Of a DNA stretch of 64,000 bases, positions 12,396 through 23,006 are shown in pieces. A program made the translations under genes and the position numbers. The DNA comes from Trachythela sp. YZ-2020. Its lineage: Eukaryota; Cnidaria; Anthozoa; Malacalcyonacea; Clavulariidae. Position 1 is the stretch's first letter, and each line of letters starts with the position of its first letter. The DNA is taken from NCBI GenBank assembly GCA_016169945.1, contig JADLSH010000393.1, positions 7,787,501-7,851,500 on the forward strand, given 5' to 3'. Below the pieces are notes generated by a model. That model saw nothing but the letters and a program-made list of their open reading frames with translations, did no database searches and was not told the DNA's origin.

Positions 12396-12629
12396 TGAGT
12401 ATAAACAAGCCTTTGTCCAAATTTTCCCAAAACGAAAAATCAGTTCCAACTAGCAAATGAAGATATTCATTTGTACTTTTGTCATTAATAATCATTCGTG
12501 CATTAATCTATATAAGATTTTAATACTAATGTATTTATGTCATTACATGTATTCATTCTATAACGTTTTAATCACTGTTATCATTCATGTATTACTGAAC
12601 TCATATATGTAGAGTTTTTCATTGAAAGT

Positions 12630-13625
12630 TTATATAATGGTGCAACTGCTGCTTCGACGTCTTGTGGTATACACAGGCGAGGGTGGCCTGAGACTTCTTT
12701 TCACTGCAGACAGCGCATTATCATAGTATTTACTTTTCCACGAGTCTTTGTAAACCATGATCTTGGCCACAAAAGATTCTCTTCCCAGCACCACAACACT
12801 ATGGACGGCTGCAAATGTCATTTCTTTTGATGAAAGTTCGAGAAAGCGATTTCCCAGATCTCCTCGACACAATTCTGGGCTGCGAAAGAAACACTTGCCT
12901 TCCAGGAATGAAAGCGAAAATGTTTCGCAAAGGCCGACCAATGTACGAGTTTCATGGTCGCTCAAATTGTAGTAATTCGTATAATTCATATATTTTTGGT
13001 CTACGTGTTCTTTAGTCGACTTAAGAACCTAAATAATAAGAGTACACAATCTATTAATGACAACACGCTCTATGGAACATTAAGTCGCTGGGGCTATCAG
13101 TAAGAATGACCAAGCATGCTTCCTGACATATTGAGTGTAATTTACCGATGTTTAAATTTATTTAAAACTCAATTCCTTCTCTTATGGATATGAGAGCACA
13201 CAATTATGTCCAGCCGAACGACCAATACAATCCGGTTTCAAATTGTCAGTGCTCGAAGTGCTCTTGTGACAACATAATTAAAATTCGACCGACTAGAAAG
13301 AGTTAAAATGTTATATTTTGGGAAACATTTGACAGTTAGTCGACTAAAGGATAACACTGGATTAAAGTTCCCTCTTAACAAAGATAATACTGGAATTCCC
13401 TCCGCCGCAGAACTTGATAGGAAAAGGATCAAAGGAGGACAAATGCACCAAATAAAGTGAAACTAAACTATGCGATCGTATATTTAAGTATTTTAGCTCA
13501 GGCATACTTACCGTTGCAACACAGTCAAGGTAGTACATTAAACGTGCTTTCGGTTGATCGGGTATGGTTACTCTCCTGGTGGTGTCTTTCACACCAATTT
13601 CGCGTTCTCGAAATGCCAGTGCCAT
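12630..13625 (-). CDS. Two-exon gene for a small basic-tailed protein of unknown function
   Basis: Not recognised. Exon 1 (13512-13625) starts at an ATG encoding MALAFREREIGVKDTT and ends at a perfect GTAAGT donor. The intron is 13029-13511 (483 bp). Exon 2 (12630-13028) follows a TTATTATTTAG acceptor. Both junctions are phase 0 and the join is open to the TAA, giving 170 residues. The product has no signal peptide or membrane span. It carries a KSKYYDN segment and an Arg/Ser-rich tail (TTRRRSSSCTII), whose final CTII resembles a prenylation CaaX box. This is one of few undamaged genes in the window. It sits between the two hAT copies of the 9.5-14.7 kb composite. The splice structure is clear; protein function is unknown, and an unsampled upstream exon cannot be excluded. 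Confidence 0.7.
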
Positions 13626-13844
13626 TTTAAAAAACTGAGAACAATTTTGATATAACCCTTGCTCAATGAAAGACTAGATAAAACTGCTGAAATTGTTTAT
13701 GTTTTTGTCAAAGAAATTGTAAATATTCCAAGCATGTCTTCCTTTCGTTCTTTTTTCTTTTCAAAGAAAATCATTTACTAGGAATTAGGCACCATGTGAA
13801 CTATATTCCTGGAAGCATAAAACAGGTTTCACTTTCGTCGAACG

Positions 13845-14699
13845 CAGTGGCGTGCTGGCTTGTGTTCGCCAGGGGAGGCCAGCTGGAAATTTGGCGCCCC
13901 CTTGTAATATGTGTATGGTTGAGCCTCTTAGACGCGATACCTCTAGGTGGGTCCGGGGGCATGCCCCCCCCGGAAAATTTTGAAATTTAGAGTCCCTGAA
14001 ATGCTATTTCTTGCGTTTTGGGTGGCGATTTGACGGAATTCTGAGAATTATAAAACATCGTATAAAATAAAAATGCGCAAGAAACAACATTCAGGAGTTT
14101 GAATAAATATATAATTCATAGAGGACTTAGTTTTTTTCAAGACAAAGAAAAGTAGACGGCGAACATTCATGAAGTAGACGGTGAACTTACCAATGGTCGT
14201 AAGCCAAATCAGTTAACATTTCACAATTAACAATTTACATCCTTTGAGATATTACAGACTGGACAGTAATGCTTGTAGTTGTCGGTAGGCTGGTGAATTG
14301 TTAATCCTCGTATAAGTCGTATTCCGACTAACAGAACCCAAATTAAGCGCGCGTATTAGCACTTTGAACAGTGCTTGCGGCAGTGCGGTAGTAAGTAATG
14401 CGATATTGCAATAGCCAACAAAAGAAAACCTGGCATATCGGAAATCACCAATATTTATCGGATAAGTTTTATCAGATAAACGACAATGTATCTATTACTT
14501 AACAATCTCAAACTCTTTTTCTCTCGTTGGCTAACTTGGCTCATCGGATCTGACAAAATTCCAATTCGGATTAGCGCTTTTGTGTGCGCTTTTGTGTGAT
14601 TTGTGCAATTTCGGCGCCCCATTTATGTTTTGGCGCCCCCTAAAAAATCTTCGCTGGGGGGGCCATGGCCCCCCGGCCCCCCCTGCCAGCACGCCACTG
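13845..14699 (+). mobile_element. hAT-type MITE, right copy
   Basis: An 855-bp relative of the 9515-9866 element with the same 15-bp ends and subterminal sequence. It carries a longer interior without a transposase frame. It is followed directly by the TCCCTTTC duplication. Confidence 0.85.
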
Positions 14700-14707
14700 T
14701 CCCTTTC

Positions 14708-15204
14708 GCACTTTCATATAGTTGCTCAAGTATTGTCTTACCCATGTTATAGTTTTGCATGTTTGTATATATATGCATGTTTTTGCATGTTCGTTTGTTA
14801 TTGCTCGTTTCTTTGTTTGTTGCTTATTGTGTTTCGTCTTTTGAAATTTTAGCTCTTACTAATTCATAGTTTATGCTGAATGGGAGCACTAAACTCGATT
14901 AGCTCTTAATAATTATTTTGGGTGCCCAGTCACTTTCAATTTATAGACTATATCTAATATTATTTTCATAATTACTTTGACATTGTAAATAATTGTGTGA
15001 CAAATTTATTATTAAATTGTATTGTATTGTCCTTTCTCAAGGGGGGGGAATGCGGATCAAAATATCAAATTTAAAATAAAACTCTCAAATTAAGTGAAAA
15101 TAAAGTCTGTTGTAATCTTTTAGTCTGCTTATATACGTAAAAATAAGCCGTGTGAATAGTCAGGCAAATTTCAGTATCCCATTCCCCTAGCCATATATTT
15201 ACGC
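14708..15204. other. Gene-free stretch
   Basis: T-rich DNA ending in ATTGTATTGTATTGTCC near 15018-15033, which resembles the short-repeat tail of a LINE. No reverse-transcriptase coding lies beside it, so this is only a suggestion. Confidence 0.35.
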
Positions 15205-15271
15205 TGACCATACCCATTATGACGTCATTAGGCAACAAGCGCGCAAAGAAGTCTGGTCTTAGTAGTTAAAT
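15205..15271 (+). promoter_or_regulatory. Left terminal inverted repeat with CRE palindrome
   Basis: This 67-bp end contains ATGACGTCAT at 15219-15228, the canonical CREB/ATF site. It lies 50 bp upstream of the ATG of the YqaJ-protein gene and is identical to the right end, so it probably serves as both transposase-binding end and promoter. Confidence 0.6.
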
Positions 15272-15277
15272 ATCAAA

Positions 15278-17100
15278 ATGGCGTTTGCTGTAAAAAATCG
15301 TGAAAGCTCTACTACTTCTTGCGATGTTTTACCCTCCGAAATCATTCTTGACGACCCTAGTTTTTTTCAAAGCTCTTGCACGGGTCGTGAAGATGATATC
15401 GGTAATATTGTTAGTGCTCCAGATGATGTTTTTCGTTATCCTGACGCTGTTGAAGACGAAGAAAGACACTTGTGTCAAACCCCTCAAACAGACATTGAGA
15501 GTACAACGCGGCAAGGCTGCAACGAGGCAGACGATAGCAGTGCTTTGTATCGTAACTGTATAGGATGGACAAAATCTCTGAAAGATCTTCCTCCTTTTAC
15601 TTACGAGAAACTGGAACACAAATTGGTAAAAAACAGCCGAACAATGCCCGACAACGTTGCTCCAAAGGCCTATCGTAACATGAAGAAAGGTTATGGACTC
15701 TGGAGAGAAGGGTATGTGAACCGCATATTTATTAAGCCGAACGTACAAACAACAACTACACTATGTTTGGCTAAAGCACGAGTTAGTGCTTCGATGAAGA
15801 GCATACAGTATGATGTTTATGTTCATCTGTGTCAACAAACTGGGAAGTTCAGTACGCCAAATGTTCTTGTGTAGCAGGACAGGCTGGATGTTGTAAACAT
15901 GTAGCAGCTTTGCTATATAGTTTGCTGGATTTCGTAAATTTAAGCTTAGAAAATATTCCAGAAGAGTTAACCTGTACCCAGGTAGCACAAAAGTGGAGTG
16001 TACCTTCGAACAGTAATAAGACATTAAAGGCAGCTGTCAAATTTGATGATTTATTGTTTGAAAAATCTGAAGTAAATAAGCAATGCAAGAGACAAAAGCC
16101 AAGAGACATAAGAAAGAACTATTGTGCAACACCACCGTTTGCTCAAACAACCACCAAAGAAGAAATACAATCCATGACTGATTTATTTAGGAAAGCTGAG
16201 AGAGCTTCATTATTATGCGATGCAATGGAATCAAATAAATTTGAGCCCTGCAATTTATTTGAAACATCATGTTCTAGAGCAAACAAAACAAAGTTGGGCG
16301 TATCAACTCAATCACCAGCTGAAAACAATATAGTAACTGAAAATAGAAATTTGATTAATGCAGTGTTTTCAAAAGTACCTTCTGACACTGATCAGAATCT
16401 GACATTTACTCCTGAACAGGACAAACAAATACAAAATTCAGTTTGTTTGACTACTGAACAAGCAAAGGAGATTTGTTCAACTACCATGAATCAAAGCTCT
16501 GATTTACGCTGGTATTCTGAAAGATCTAAAAGAATAACTGAAGAATGACCATTCATCCAGCGTCTCTAATAAAATCAATTACAGAGAAAAAAAAACATGT
16601 TACATCGCAAATGCCAATACAATTACAGTGGGGTCTTAATAATGAAGGAAAAGCTACACTGAAGTATAAAGATGGATTAGAAAATAAAGAAAATGTTGTA
16701 ATTAAAAGTTGTGGTTTGGTTGTAAGTCCTAAGTGGCCATGGCTTGGTTGTAGTCCAGATGGAATTTTGCTGGAGTGTGGAGAATGCATTGGATGCCTGG
16801 AAATAAAATGTCCTTATTCAAAGAAAGATATGACAATACTAGAAGCAGTAAAAAGTGACAAAAAAGTTTCTTGAAGTCAACTGCTTTTGGCCTAGAATTA
16901 ATTACTATTTCTACCAATGTCAGGGCATTGTTAACATTTTAGGTTTGCCATGGATTGATTTTGTAGTTTACACTGATTTGGATATATATGTTGAAAAAAT
17001 TCACAAGGATACTAATCTTTGGGAAAAGACAATGCTCCCAAAGTTGACATCATTTTACCTTTCTTTCATACTTCCAGGGGCCGATTGTTCAAAAGCCAGT
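15278..17100 (+). pseudogene. SWIM zinc finger + YqaJ nuclease protein of the ISL2EU-like element
   Basis: YqaJ proteins are lambda-exonuclease-like nucleases. The gene starts at ATG 15278 (MAFAVKNRESSTTSC). A SWIM finger (CSCVAGQAGCCKH) lies near 15862-15903, and a nuclease domain follows with WGLNNEGKA, GCSPDG and the catalytic-type EIKCPYS near 16630-16825. It is broken three times: a one-base loss near 15842 just before the SWIM finger; a shift near 16545 where the start of the YqaJ domain also appears shortened; and a shift in an A-run near 16862. The nuclease then continues as YQCQGIVN and DFVVYT to about 17080, where a MITE replaces the C-terminus. Residues PSFFQSSCTG near the N-terminus match PSFFQSYSTG in the transposase of the same element. 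Not functional as it stands. Confidence 0.85.
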
Positions 17101-17310
17101 TAGCTTAACCCTAGGTTAACTTAAAATTCAAATCAAACTTCCTAACAGCTTGTTTATAAATTTGTAAATATTTCTTCACAAATCTTGTCTTGATAGTAGG
17201 AGTTTTCTATTCCGAAGTTTTGAAATAAATGGACATGCTGAAATACACTAAGACAGCGGGTTGAATTTTAACCCTGGGTTAGCACTAACCCACCTTTGAA
17301 CAACCGGCCC
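17078..17310. mobile_element. GGGCCGATTGTTCAAA MITE inserted in the YqaJ gene
   Basis: Inverted ends GGGCCGATTGTTCAAA and TTTGAACAACCGGCCC enclose ~230 bp with subterminal TTAACCC/GGGTTA words. It truncates the C-terminal coding region of the YqaJ protein. Confidence 0.75.
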
Positions 17311-18682
17311 AGCTGGGGTGTCACTTAACTTTTTGACCACTTGCTACTTGCACATCACTTGACATGACAATTACTTGCCCTGCAAAGTTGGCTTTGCAGT
17401 GACCTCAACTATTTATATTTTGAAATTGTTTACATTTTACTCCATCAACAATTTAAGAAGAATAATTTTGAGAAAAGCGACATTTCTTCTGGCAAATACA
17501 AGTGTTAAGTATAGGATAGACAATGATCATGTGTGTTTAGTGAGATGTCGACTCCCGAGAATTAAGTTAGACAGCCACAAAGGCCCGAGTGGCCGTCTAA
17601 CTTGATTTGAGGTAGTCTATATCCCACTGAAGTGATTACAGTATTGTCTATCCAAGTTAGAACATGATCCCATCCATGAAGAATTCTTTCTTTGTAGATT
17701 TGGAAAGTATTCCCCTTATTACATATACCAATAGGGCTTTGTTTTGGTTTGTTTATCTTTTTTGAATGCTTCATTAGTATGCTCCATATAGAGCACTGTA
17801 ATTGTTATGAAGCTCGCTATGAGACAGTTTATGGATATAGAACACTGAAATACTGAGTTCTGATTGGCCAAATGGGTCTGATCATGTTCTAAGTTACATC
17901 ATGCATGTGGAATAATTATTATCCCCGAGCCGGCGCGAAGCGCCGTGCGAGGGTACTAATTCCGCTCGGATATTTACACCCGGGTATGTGAAAACATAGC
18001 GGAATCCAAAGTCGTCCGCCGCGATGCCATGGACGGTTCAGGTTTTCTACGTTATACGCATGCGCGAGTTCAGATCGAGAGAAACACATACGGATAAACA
18101 TTTAAAAAAAGATTTACGGATAAAGATTTTGTTATGCATCAAAAATGGTTTTTAATACTCGGGCTATTGGAAAAACATACCGATAAACAGAGCCTTCAAA
18201 AGAAGATAAACGAGAAACAGTCGAATGGCTGAAAAAAGCACACTTTTGAAATGTTTTAAAAACGGGTGAGTGTCTATTTTGCATATTTTAGTTTGTGGAT
18301 TTGCAAAAGCGTATGTCACTCTGTGAGGTTATTAATATAATATCGATTAAACCTAAAAGGTATTTTAGCAAGTTTAAATTTGAATTTTGAGGAAACAACG
18401 TAATGTCAGAAACTATTTTAAAGATAAATTTAAAAAATTATACTGTCAAAAAACAGTTGAAGTTTTCTGAAATTTTTGACGTTTTTATGAAATGTCTAAG
18501 GTTAAATTTTACAGCAAACCAAAGCTAAAAGAGTACGTAATAACATATCTACTTTATATAGTGGGGCAATTCATAAGTTTATAGCTAAAAGTACAAATAT
18601 TATATTACTATTTTATCATTTTGTACCAAAAGTAAAAAATTGCGTGTTGCTATGGTTACAATGACTGACGGAATACTTCATG
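17311..18682. repeat. Non-coding interior of the ISL2EU-like element with a hairpin
   Basis: A palindromic element occupies about 17500-17660. It has an inner hairpin at 17564-17603 (AAGTTAGACAGCCAC and complement) and outer GGATAGACAATG / TATTGTCTATCC arms. The rest has no supported gene. Confidence 0.55.
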
Positions 18683-20545
18683 TTACAATACATTTTGGGA
18701 AGTATATTCCTGAGTTCGAATAGGCGAGGGGATTCTGCATGAGTGTATTTCTAGTATGTCATTAATCAAAGGAGGCAAAAAATTTGACAAATAAGAGCAA
18801 ATTACCCAGACCTTATTTAAATCTGGTGCTACTCTTATCGGATAGACAGTACTTAATATTTTAAATGTCTTAATCCTTGAAATTGCACGTTCGACGTGGA
18901 TTCTCACTGAGGCAATTCGACGTGTTTCAGTCTCTTCTTTGATTGAAAGATGGTCATTTCCTCTAAGGAAAGGGGGTATGTTGAGGGTTACTCCTTCTGG
19001 TAAGTCATCAGCAATCTCAAAGCCCTTGTCAGCCATCACAGAATCCCCTTCTTCTAGCAAGTCCAAAATTCCACAGTCCTTAGTTATTTGCTTGTCGCTT
19101 GAACGTCCAGCATATAGATCTGACACAAATGTAACAGCTCCAGCCGGGCTTATTCCAATTAGCCCTTTTGCTGTGTTATGACGTTTGTAATTAGAATAGG
19201 TGGCACTTTGACTTCTGAATGAGCTTGCCATTTCGATAAACAATTCTGTGCAATCTATAATCACACGAGTCGTAGGGTAGATTTGTTTAAATGCTGATGG
19301 CATAGTTTTGTTCACAGATGATCTTGATGGCCAAATTGGCAAAGAACGAAACTTCGCATGTAAAAAGTCAAGCCATGTAACAATTATCCTTGACAGATTC
19401 GATTGAGAAATACAAGCTCTAACGGCAAGGTCTTCTTCTAAAAGACCCAATCTTAGGCGGACCAAAACAATAAAACACTCCTGCTCAGGTGTAAGTGATC
19501 TCTTTGGCCCATGTTTTATACAGTCACTTGATTGCATGTTATTAGTGTTAGTGTTTGTTCCATAATAGATAAGGTTGTTTACTGCTGGACCAAAACTGGC
19601 GAGCAAGGTTTTGAATGTTTTGTAATCCTGCAGCCCGGTATAAAATCTGAACAACATGTTATTATCTTTAAAACAGTCAACCGAGAAAGACTTTTTATTC
19701 GGCCCATTTTGGAATTGCTCTTTTAGTTGGATGATTTCTGTTTTTTGACGTTTGTTCTCGGTTTTCAAGTTTTCATTTTCTTTGTTTAGTTCCCTTATCT
19801 TGATCTGTTCATTTAATAACATGTTTTCTAGCATATTGGCATCGGTTTCGCGTTCGGCTGGTTCTGGCAATACCTCAGTTTGATTTGAATCTATATTCTC
19901 TACATTCATCCGATTCGTATTAACCGTAGACAAGTCTTCAGTTTCACTGACCTCTGAAAAGAGACGACGTTTAGTTCGATTTTTTTCCCTCACAGTGGAA
20001 ATATTCATAGGAGTTCTGTTTCTAGCTTTCGTTGTTGATCTAGGCTTCGTCGGCGTAGGTCTAATAGTTTTGGGAACTACGGTAGGAAGGCGATTCATGT
20101 AGTCTTTTTGGCCACCAGGAAAATGCTTTGAACAAACTCTGTGTCCAGATGTTGGCGAAAAATTCTTTCGAGAAACAAGATGTATCCACGCTTTTCGAAG
20201 ATTTTTTGACTCCTGACTTTTTCCGTTAGGAAAGTTGTAGAAAGAGAGTTCCGGATTTCTCTTGTTGTTACTAGAACAGCCTGGCACACAACATGTAAAA
20301 CCACCAATAATTTTTGAATCACTTTTTTAACACATTGTTTTCTCAGCGATCTCCGGACTGTCAAACATCTGTCCACCCGTGCTATAGCTTTGAAAAAAGC
20401 TAGGGTTTTCTTCTGTTTCGACAAATTTGGAAAGATTACAAAGTGCTGTAGCACACTCTTCTTCATTTACCGTGTCCAGGTTCATTTCAAACACTTCTGA
20501 AAGGCTTACAAGTACTTCAGCACACTCTATTTCAACAACGTCCAT
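18683..20545 (-). pseudogene. THAP + DDE transposase of the ISL2EU-like element, one in-frame stop
   Basis: A single frame runs from ATG 20545 to TAA 18683, interrupted only by TAA at 20327-20329. After the stop comes a THAP zinc finger (FTCCVPGCSSNN ... VCSKHF), which binds DNA in a sequence-specific way. A coiled coil follows (LLNEQIKIRELNKENENLK), then a Harbinger/HARBI1-type DDE catalytic domain. Numbered from the THAP Val-Pro-Gly, acidic residues that could form the triad are Asp345 (VIIDCTE), Asp398 (GRSSDK), Asp420 (MADKGF) and Glu466 (HVERAISRIK). The N-terminal leader has PSFFQSYSTG, shared with the partner gene. Transcription would start in the right inverted end. The C-terminal 530 codons are otherwise clean, so the stop looks recent. 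No intron signals could bypass it. Confidence 0.88.
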
Positions 20546-20579
20546 ATTGAAAGTTGAAACTATAAAATTCCGCGGGGAA

Positions 20580-20646
20580 ATTTAACTACTAAGACCAGAC
20601 TTCTTTGCGCGCTTGTTGCCTAATGACGTCATAATGGGTATGGTCA
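20580..20646 (-). promoter_or_regulatory. Right terminal inverted repeat with CRE palindrome
   Basis: Exact reverse complement of 15205-15271, with ATGACGTCAT at 20623-20632, about 80 bp upstream of the transposase ATG. Confidence 0.6.
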
Positions 20647-20733
20647 ATTGCACTGATCTCAAATTATTTCGCTACACTGGAATTTTCAATTTTAATAAAT
20701 TCTTAAATTTTACCTATGATAAAAAATAAACAC

Positions 20734-20873
20734 GTTATTTACCGGCAGCGTCGGTCCGGATGAGAAAAACTGTGCCCTCGGTCTTGAAAACGTCCCTCGC
20801 CCTCCGGGCTCGGGCCGTTTTCAAGACCTCGGGCACAGTTTTTCTCATCCGGACCTCGCAACCGGTAAATAAC
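20734..20873. repeat. 140-bp hairpin element
   Basis: Near-perfect arms begin GTTATTTACCGG and contain CCGGATGAGAAAAACTGTGC. A GC-rich centre of about 20 bases separates them. Typical small foldback MITE, lying just outside the ISL2EU-like element. Confidence 0.85.
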
Positions 20874-20878
20874 ATATA

Positions 20879-20990
20879 TGTACTTAAGAACAATATGTTA
20901 ATTTCTTAGGAATCCACTGAGGTTTGTCAAATTCTTGGTACATTAATTTTTTGGCGATTCCCAGCAAGCCTTTCGCGCTCGTATTCGAGC
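20879..20990 (-). repeat. Solo arm of the 4841-5464 MITE
   Basis: Contains ATTTCTTAGGAATCCACTGA, AATTTGACAAACCTCAG (complement) and AGCCTTTCGCGCTCGTATTC as in the right arm at 5345-5430. It diverges after CGTATTCGA, so only an inner part of one arm is present. Confidence 0.75.
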
Positions 20991-21045
20991 TTGCTGTATT
21001 TACAATATTTATAAAAACATCAATCAAAATTATATGTGAATATTG

Positions 21046-21190
21046 GATCTGATCTAAAACTCCACACGAGTCAGAACACGAGTGAACACGAGTGAACACG
21101 AGTGAACACGAGTGAACACGAATGAACACGAGTGAACACGAATGAACACGAGTGAACACAAGTGAACACAAGTGAACACGAGTGGAACAC
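21046..21190 (+). repeat. GAGTGAACAC minisatellite arm 1
   Basis: Terminus GATCTGATCTAAAACTCCAC, then about a dozen 10-bp units GA(G/A)TGAACAC, then GTGGAACACGGATGAAATAC. Shorter than the other arms and diverging after ATGAAATAC. Confidence 0.9.
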
Positions 21191-21474
21191 GGATGAAATA
21201 CGGGTCTAATATAACGAGGCATGGTAGTGCCTCGTAAGCAAAAAATAGGACAATTTAATATAGCTTGTTCTTGCATTGTGAGGGCATTAAAAGAACATTC
21301 TCCCCACAAATCACGCTATTAATTTGAAATTTCAAAATGATAACCGAACGTGTGTGTTGGTATATTCTTTCAGGTAGCAATATTGTACACTGCATGATTG
21401 ACCGTTAATTTAAACTGAAAGTTTAGAGACTTTAGTACAGCAGATTGAATAATTCCCTCGACTGAGCTGCTTCG

Positions 21475-22050
21475 GAAGGATTATCTAGGGACCTTAAGAT
21501 CTACGACGACGCGGCAGTCGACAACGCCATATAAATATGTGAATATAAAGAGACCGTGATTGAACAACGTTCTTGTTTTAGCTCACAGCTTTCTATTCAT
21601 GACTTTTAAAACGTTTCAACTGCAGTTATCGACTACAACGCAGGCTGTAAAAACAAACGTGAAATGCAGCTATTCATCCTTCCGACTTGCCGTCGTCCTG
21701 AAGACGTAAAAATGCTCTAGTTTGGCGTCGTGAACAAGACAGAGACGACGTCGGGAATTCTCTTGGGACTACAAGTTTTTCCATTGTTAGAAGGGTCGCG
21801 TCGTCGACGTTGGCGTTGTAGATCTTTAAGCTCCCTACTAAATCTACGACGCGGACGTGACGAAAAACAGTCGCTATTCTCACCGTTTCAGCTACACGGG
21901 TAAAAACTATGGACTCCGGTTGTAAATAAAGTGAGAGGCGCGAGAAAAGCAAATTAAAACTGGTTTCCAACATAAGCGACTGTTTATTCGTCACGTTGCT
22001 GCCTGCAGACGGGGCAGTTGACTGAGCATTTATGGACAAAGCTACTGCAA
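21475..22050. repeat. Probable dispersed repeat rich in GACGACG words
   Basis: TAGGGACCTTAAGATCTACGA (near 21485) reappears in inverted, degenerate form near 21820-21845, with several CGACGTCG/GACGACG words between. A 121-codon minus-strand frame across it looks incidental. Probably an old TIR element. Confidence 0.4.
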
Positions 22051-23006
22051 TTCGTAACTTTACTTATTTACTTTTAAACAATGGCGGTCAAAGTTCCTTC
22101 ACCAACCATCTCCTTGGCTTTATCCTTAAAATCCAATTTTAAGTAGAACTAAAATCTACATAGAGTACTAATCACAAAGATAAGCACTTAGCTTTATCAA
22201 TTGTAAGTGTCTTGGCACTTAGCTCGTAATTTCAAGAGTTAGAAAATCGCCTTTTCAGAAAAAAACAAGAACACAACGAATGGCAATAGAGTGCTCAGGT
22301 GATGACGTCACGAATAACGAATAGTTTAAGCATTACTTTGATTCTAAATGTTGTTAGAAACGGCTGAGAATTAAAAGAAACGACATTTGCAATTTGACCG
22401 TTAAGGAGCAACGTACTGTAGACTGTAGTAAGACGTCTTTGAATACATAATTTCAAACAACATTTTCCTCCTGTTTTAGCGTGCTCAAAATGGAGCTAAA
22501 CACGGAAATACATGAAATTTCCTATTCATAATATCGCTTTTTTACCAAATATCAATAAATCGACATTTCCCTTTTCGTGACGTCACACTTGGGGACCAAT
22601 TGCATTTGAAAAAGTACAATTTCAAGTAAAGAAACCGATGAGTAAATTATATTAACACCAAATTGTTTGTGTCTGCTCTGCTAACATGCAATTACCATCA
22701 ACCATTTCTAATCAACGAGGACGTAAGAAATGGAGCTACAAATTTCAAAGCTAAAGTACAATAGTTGATTTTTACCAATTTGTTCTAGTTTCATTTTTCA
22801 CAAAAAAATATTACACTTGTTTTCTTCCCTATAACTCACAAACTTGATTGACCGGTACGCAATATATTTCATTTAATAATCACTAATGAATGGAAATTGA
22901 AAATGTTAAATGTCCAAGGAATGAGACCAGGACTAAAACGTATTTGGCGTAAATATGCAAAACTCAACTTAATAAACAAATATAAATCCGAAAGGTGTCA
23001 GTAATG
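22051..23006. other. Gene-free stretch
   Basis: AT-rich DNA with no supported frame. Confidence 0.4.

Larger units (their letters stand above)
9507..14707. mobile_element. Composite hAT-like unit with 8-bp target duplication
   Basis: TCCCTTTC occurs at 9507-9514, directly before CAGTGGCGTGCTGGC, and at 14700-14707, directly after GCCAGCACGCCACTG. Eight-base duplications and CAGTGGCG-type ends are typical of hAT elements. Between them lie two end-to-end hAT copies (9515-9866 and 13845-14699). Their inner flanks, CAAGTCCG and GTCGAACG, match neither each other nor the outer duplication. The simplest reading is that the outer ends moved together and carried the 4-kb middle, which includes a spliced gene. 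Recombination between two copies is the alternative. Confidence 0.8.
15205..20646. mobile_element. ISL2EU-like two-gene DNA transposon, damaged
   Basis: Perfect 67-bp inverted ends lie at 15205-15271 and 20580-20646, starting TGACCATACCCATTATGACG. Two genes face inward from them: a SWIM/YqaJ protein on plus and a THAP/DDE transposase on minus. A THAP-bearing, Harbinger-type DDE transposase paired with a YqaJ nuclease is the gene set I associate with the ISL2EU branch of the PIF/Harbinger supergroup (from memory). Outside the ends the flanks differ (ACGC left, ATTG right), so no target duplication is visible. Both genes are broken, yet the ends are identical, so mobilisation in trans is conceivable. 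Confidence 0.8.

Noticed and set aside
21674..22039. 121-codon minus-strand frame
   Set aside because: It lies within what looks like a GACGACG-rich dispersed repeat and shows no domain.
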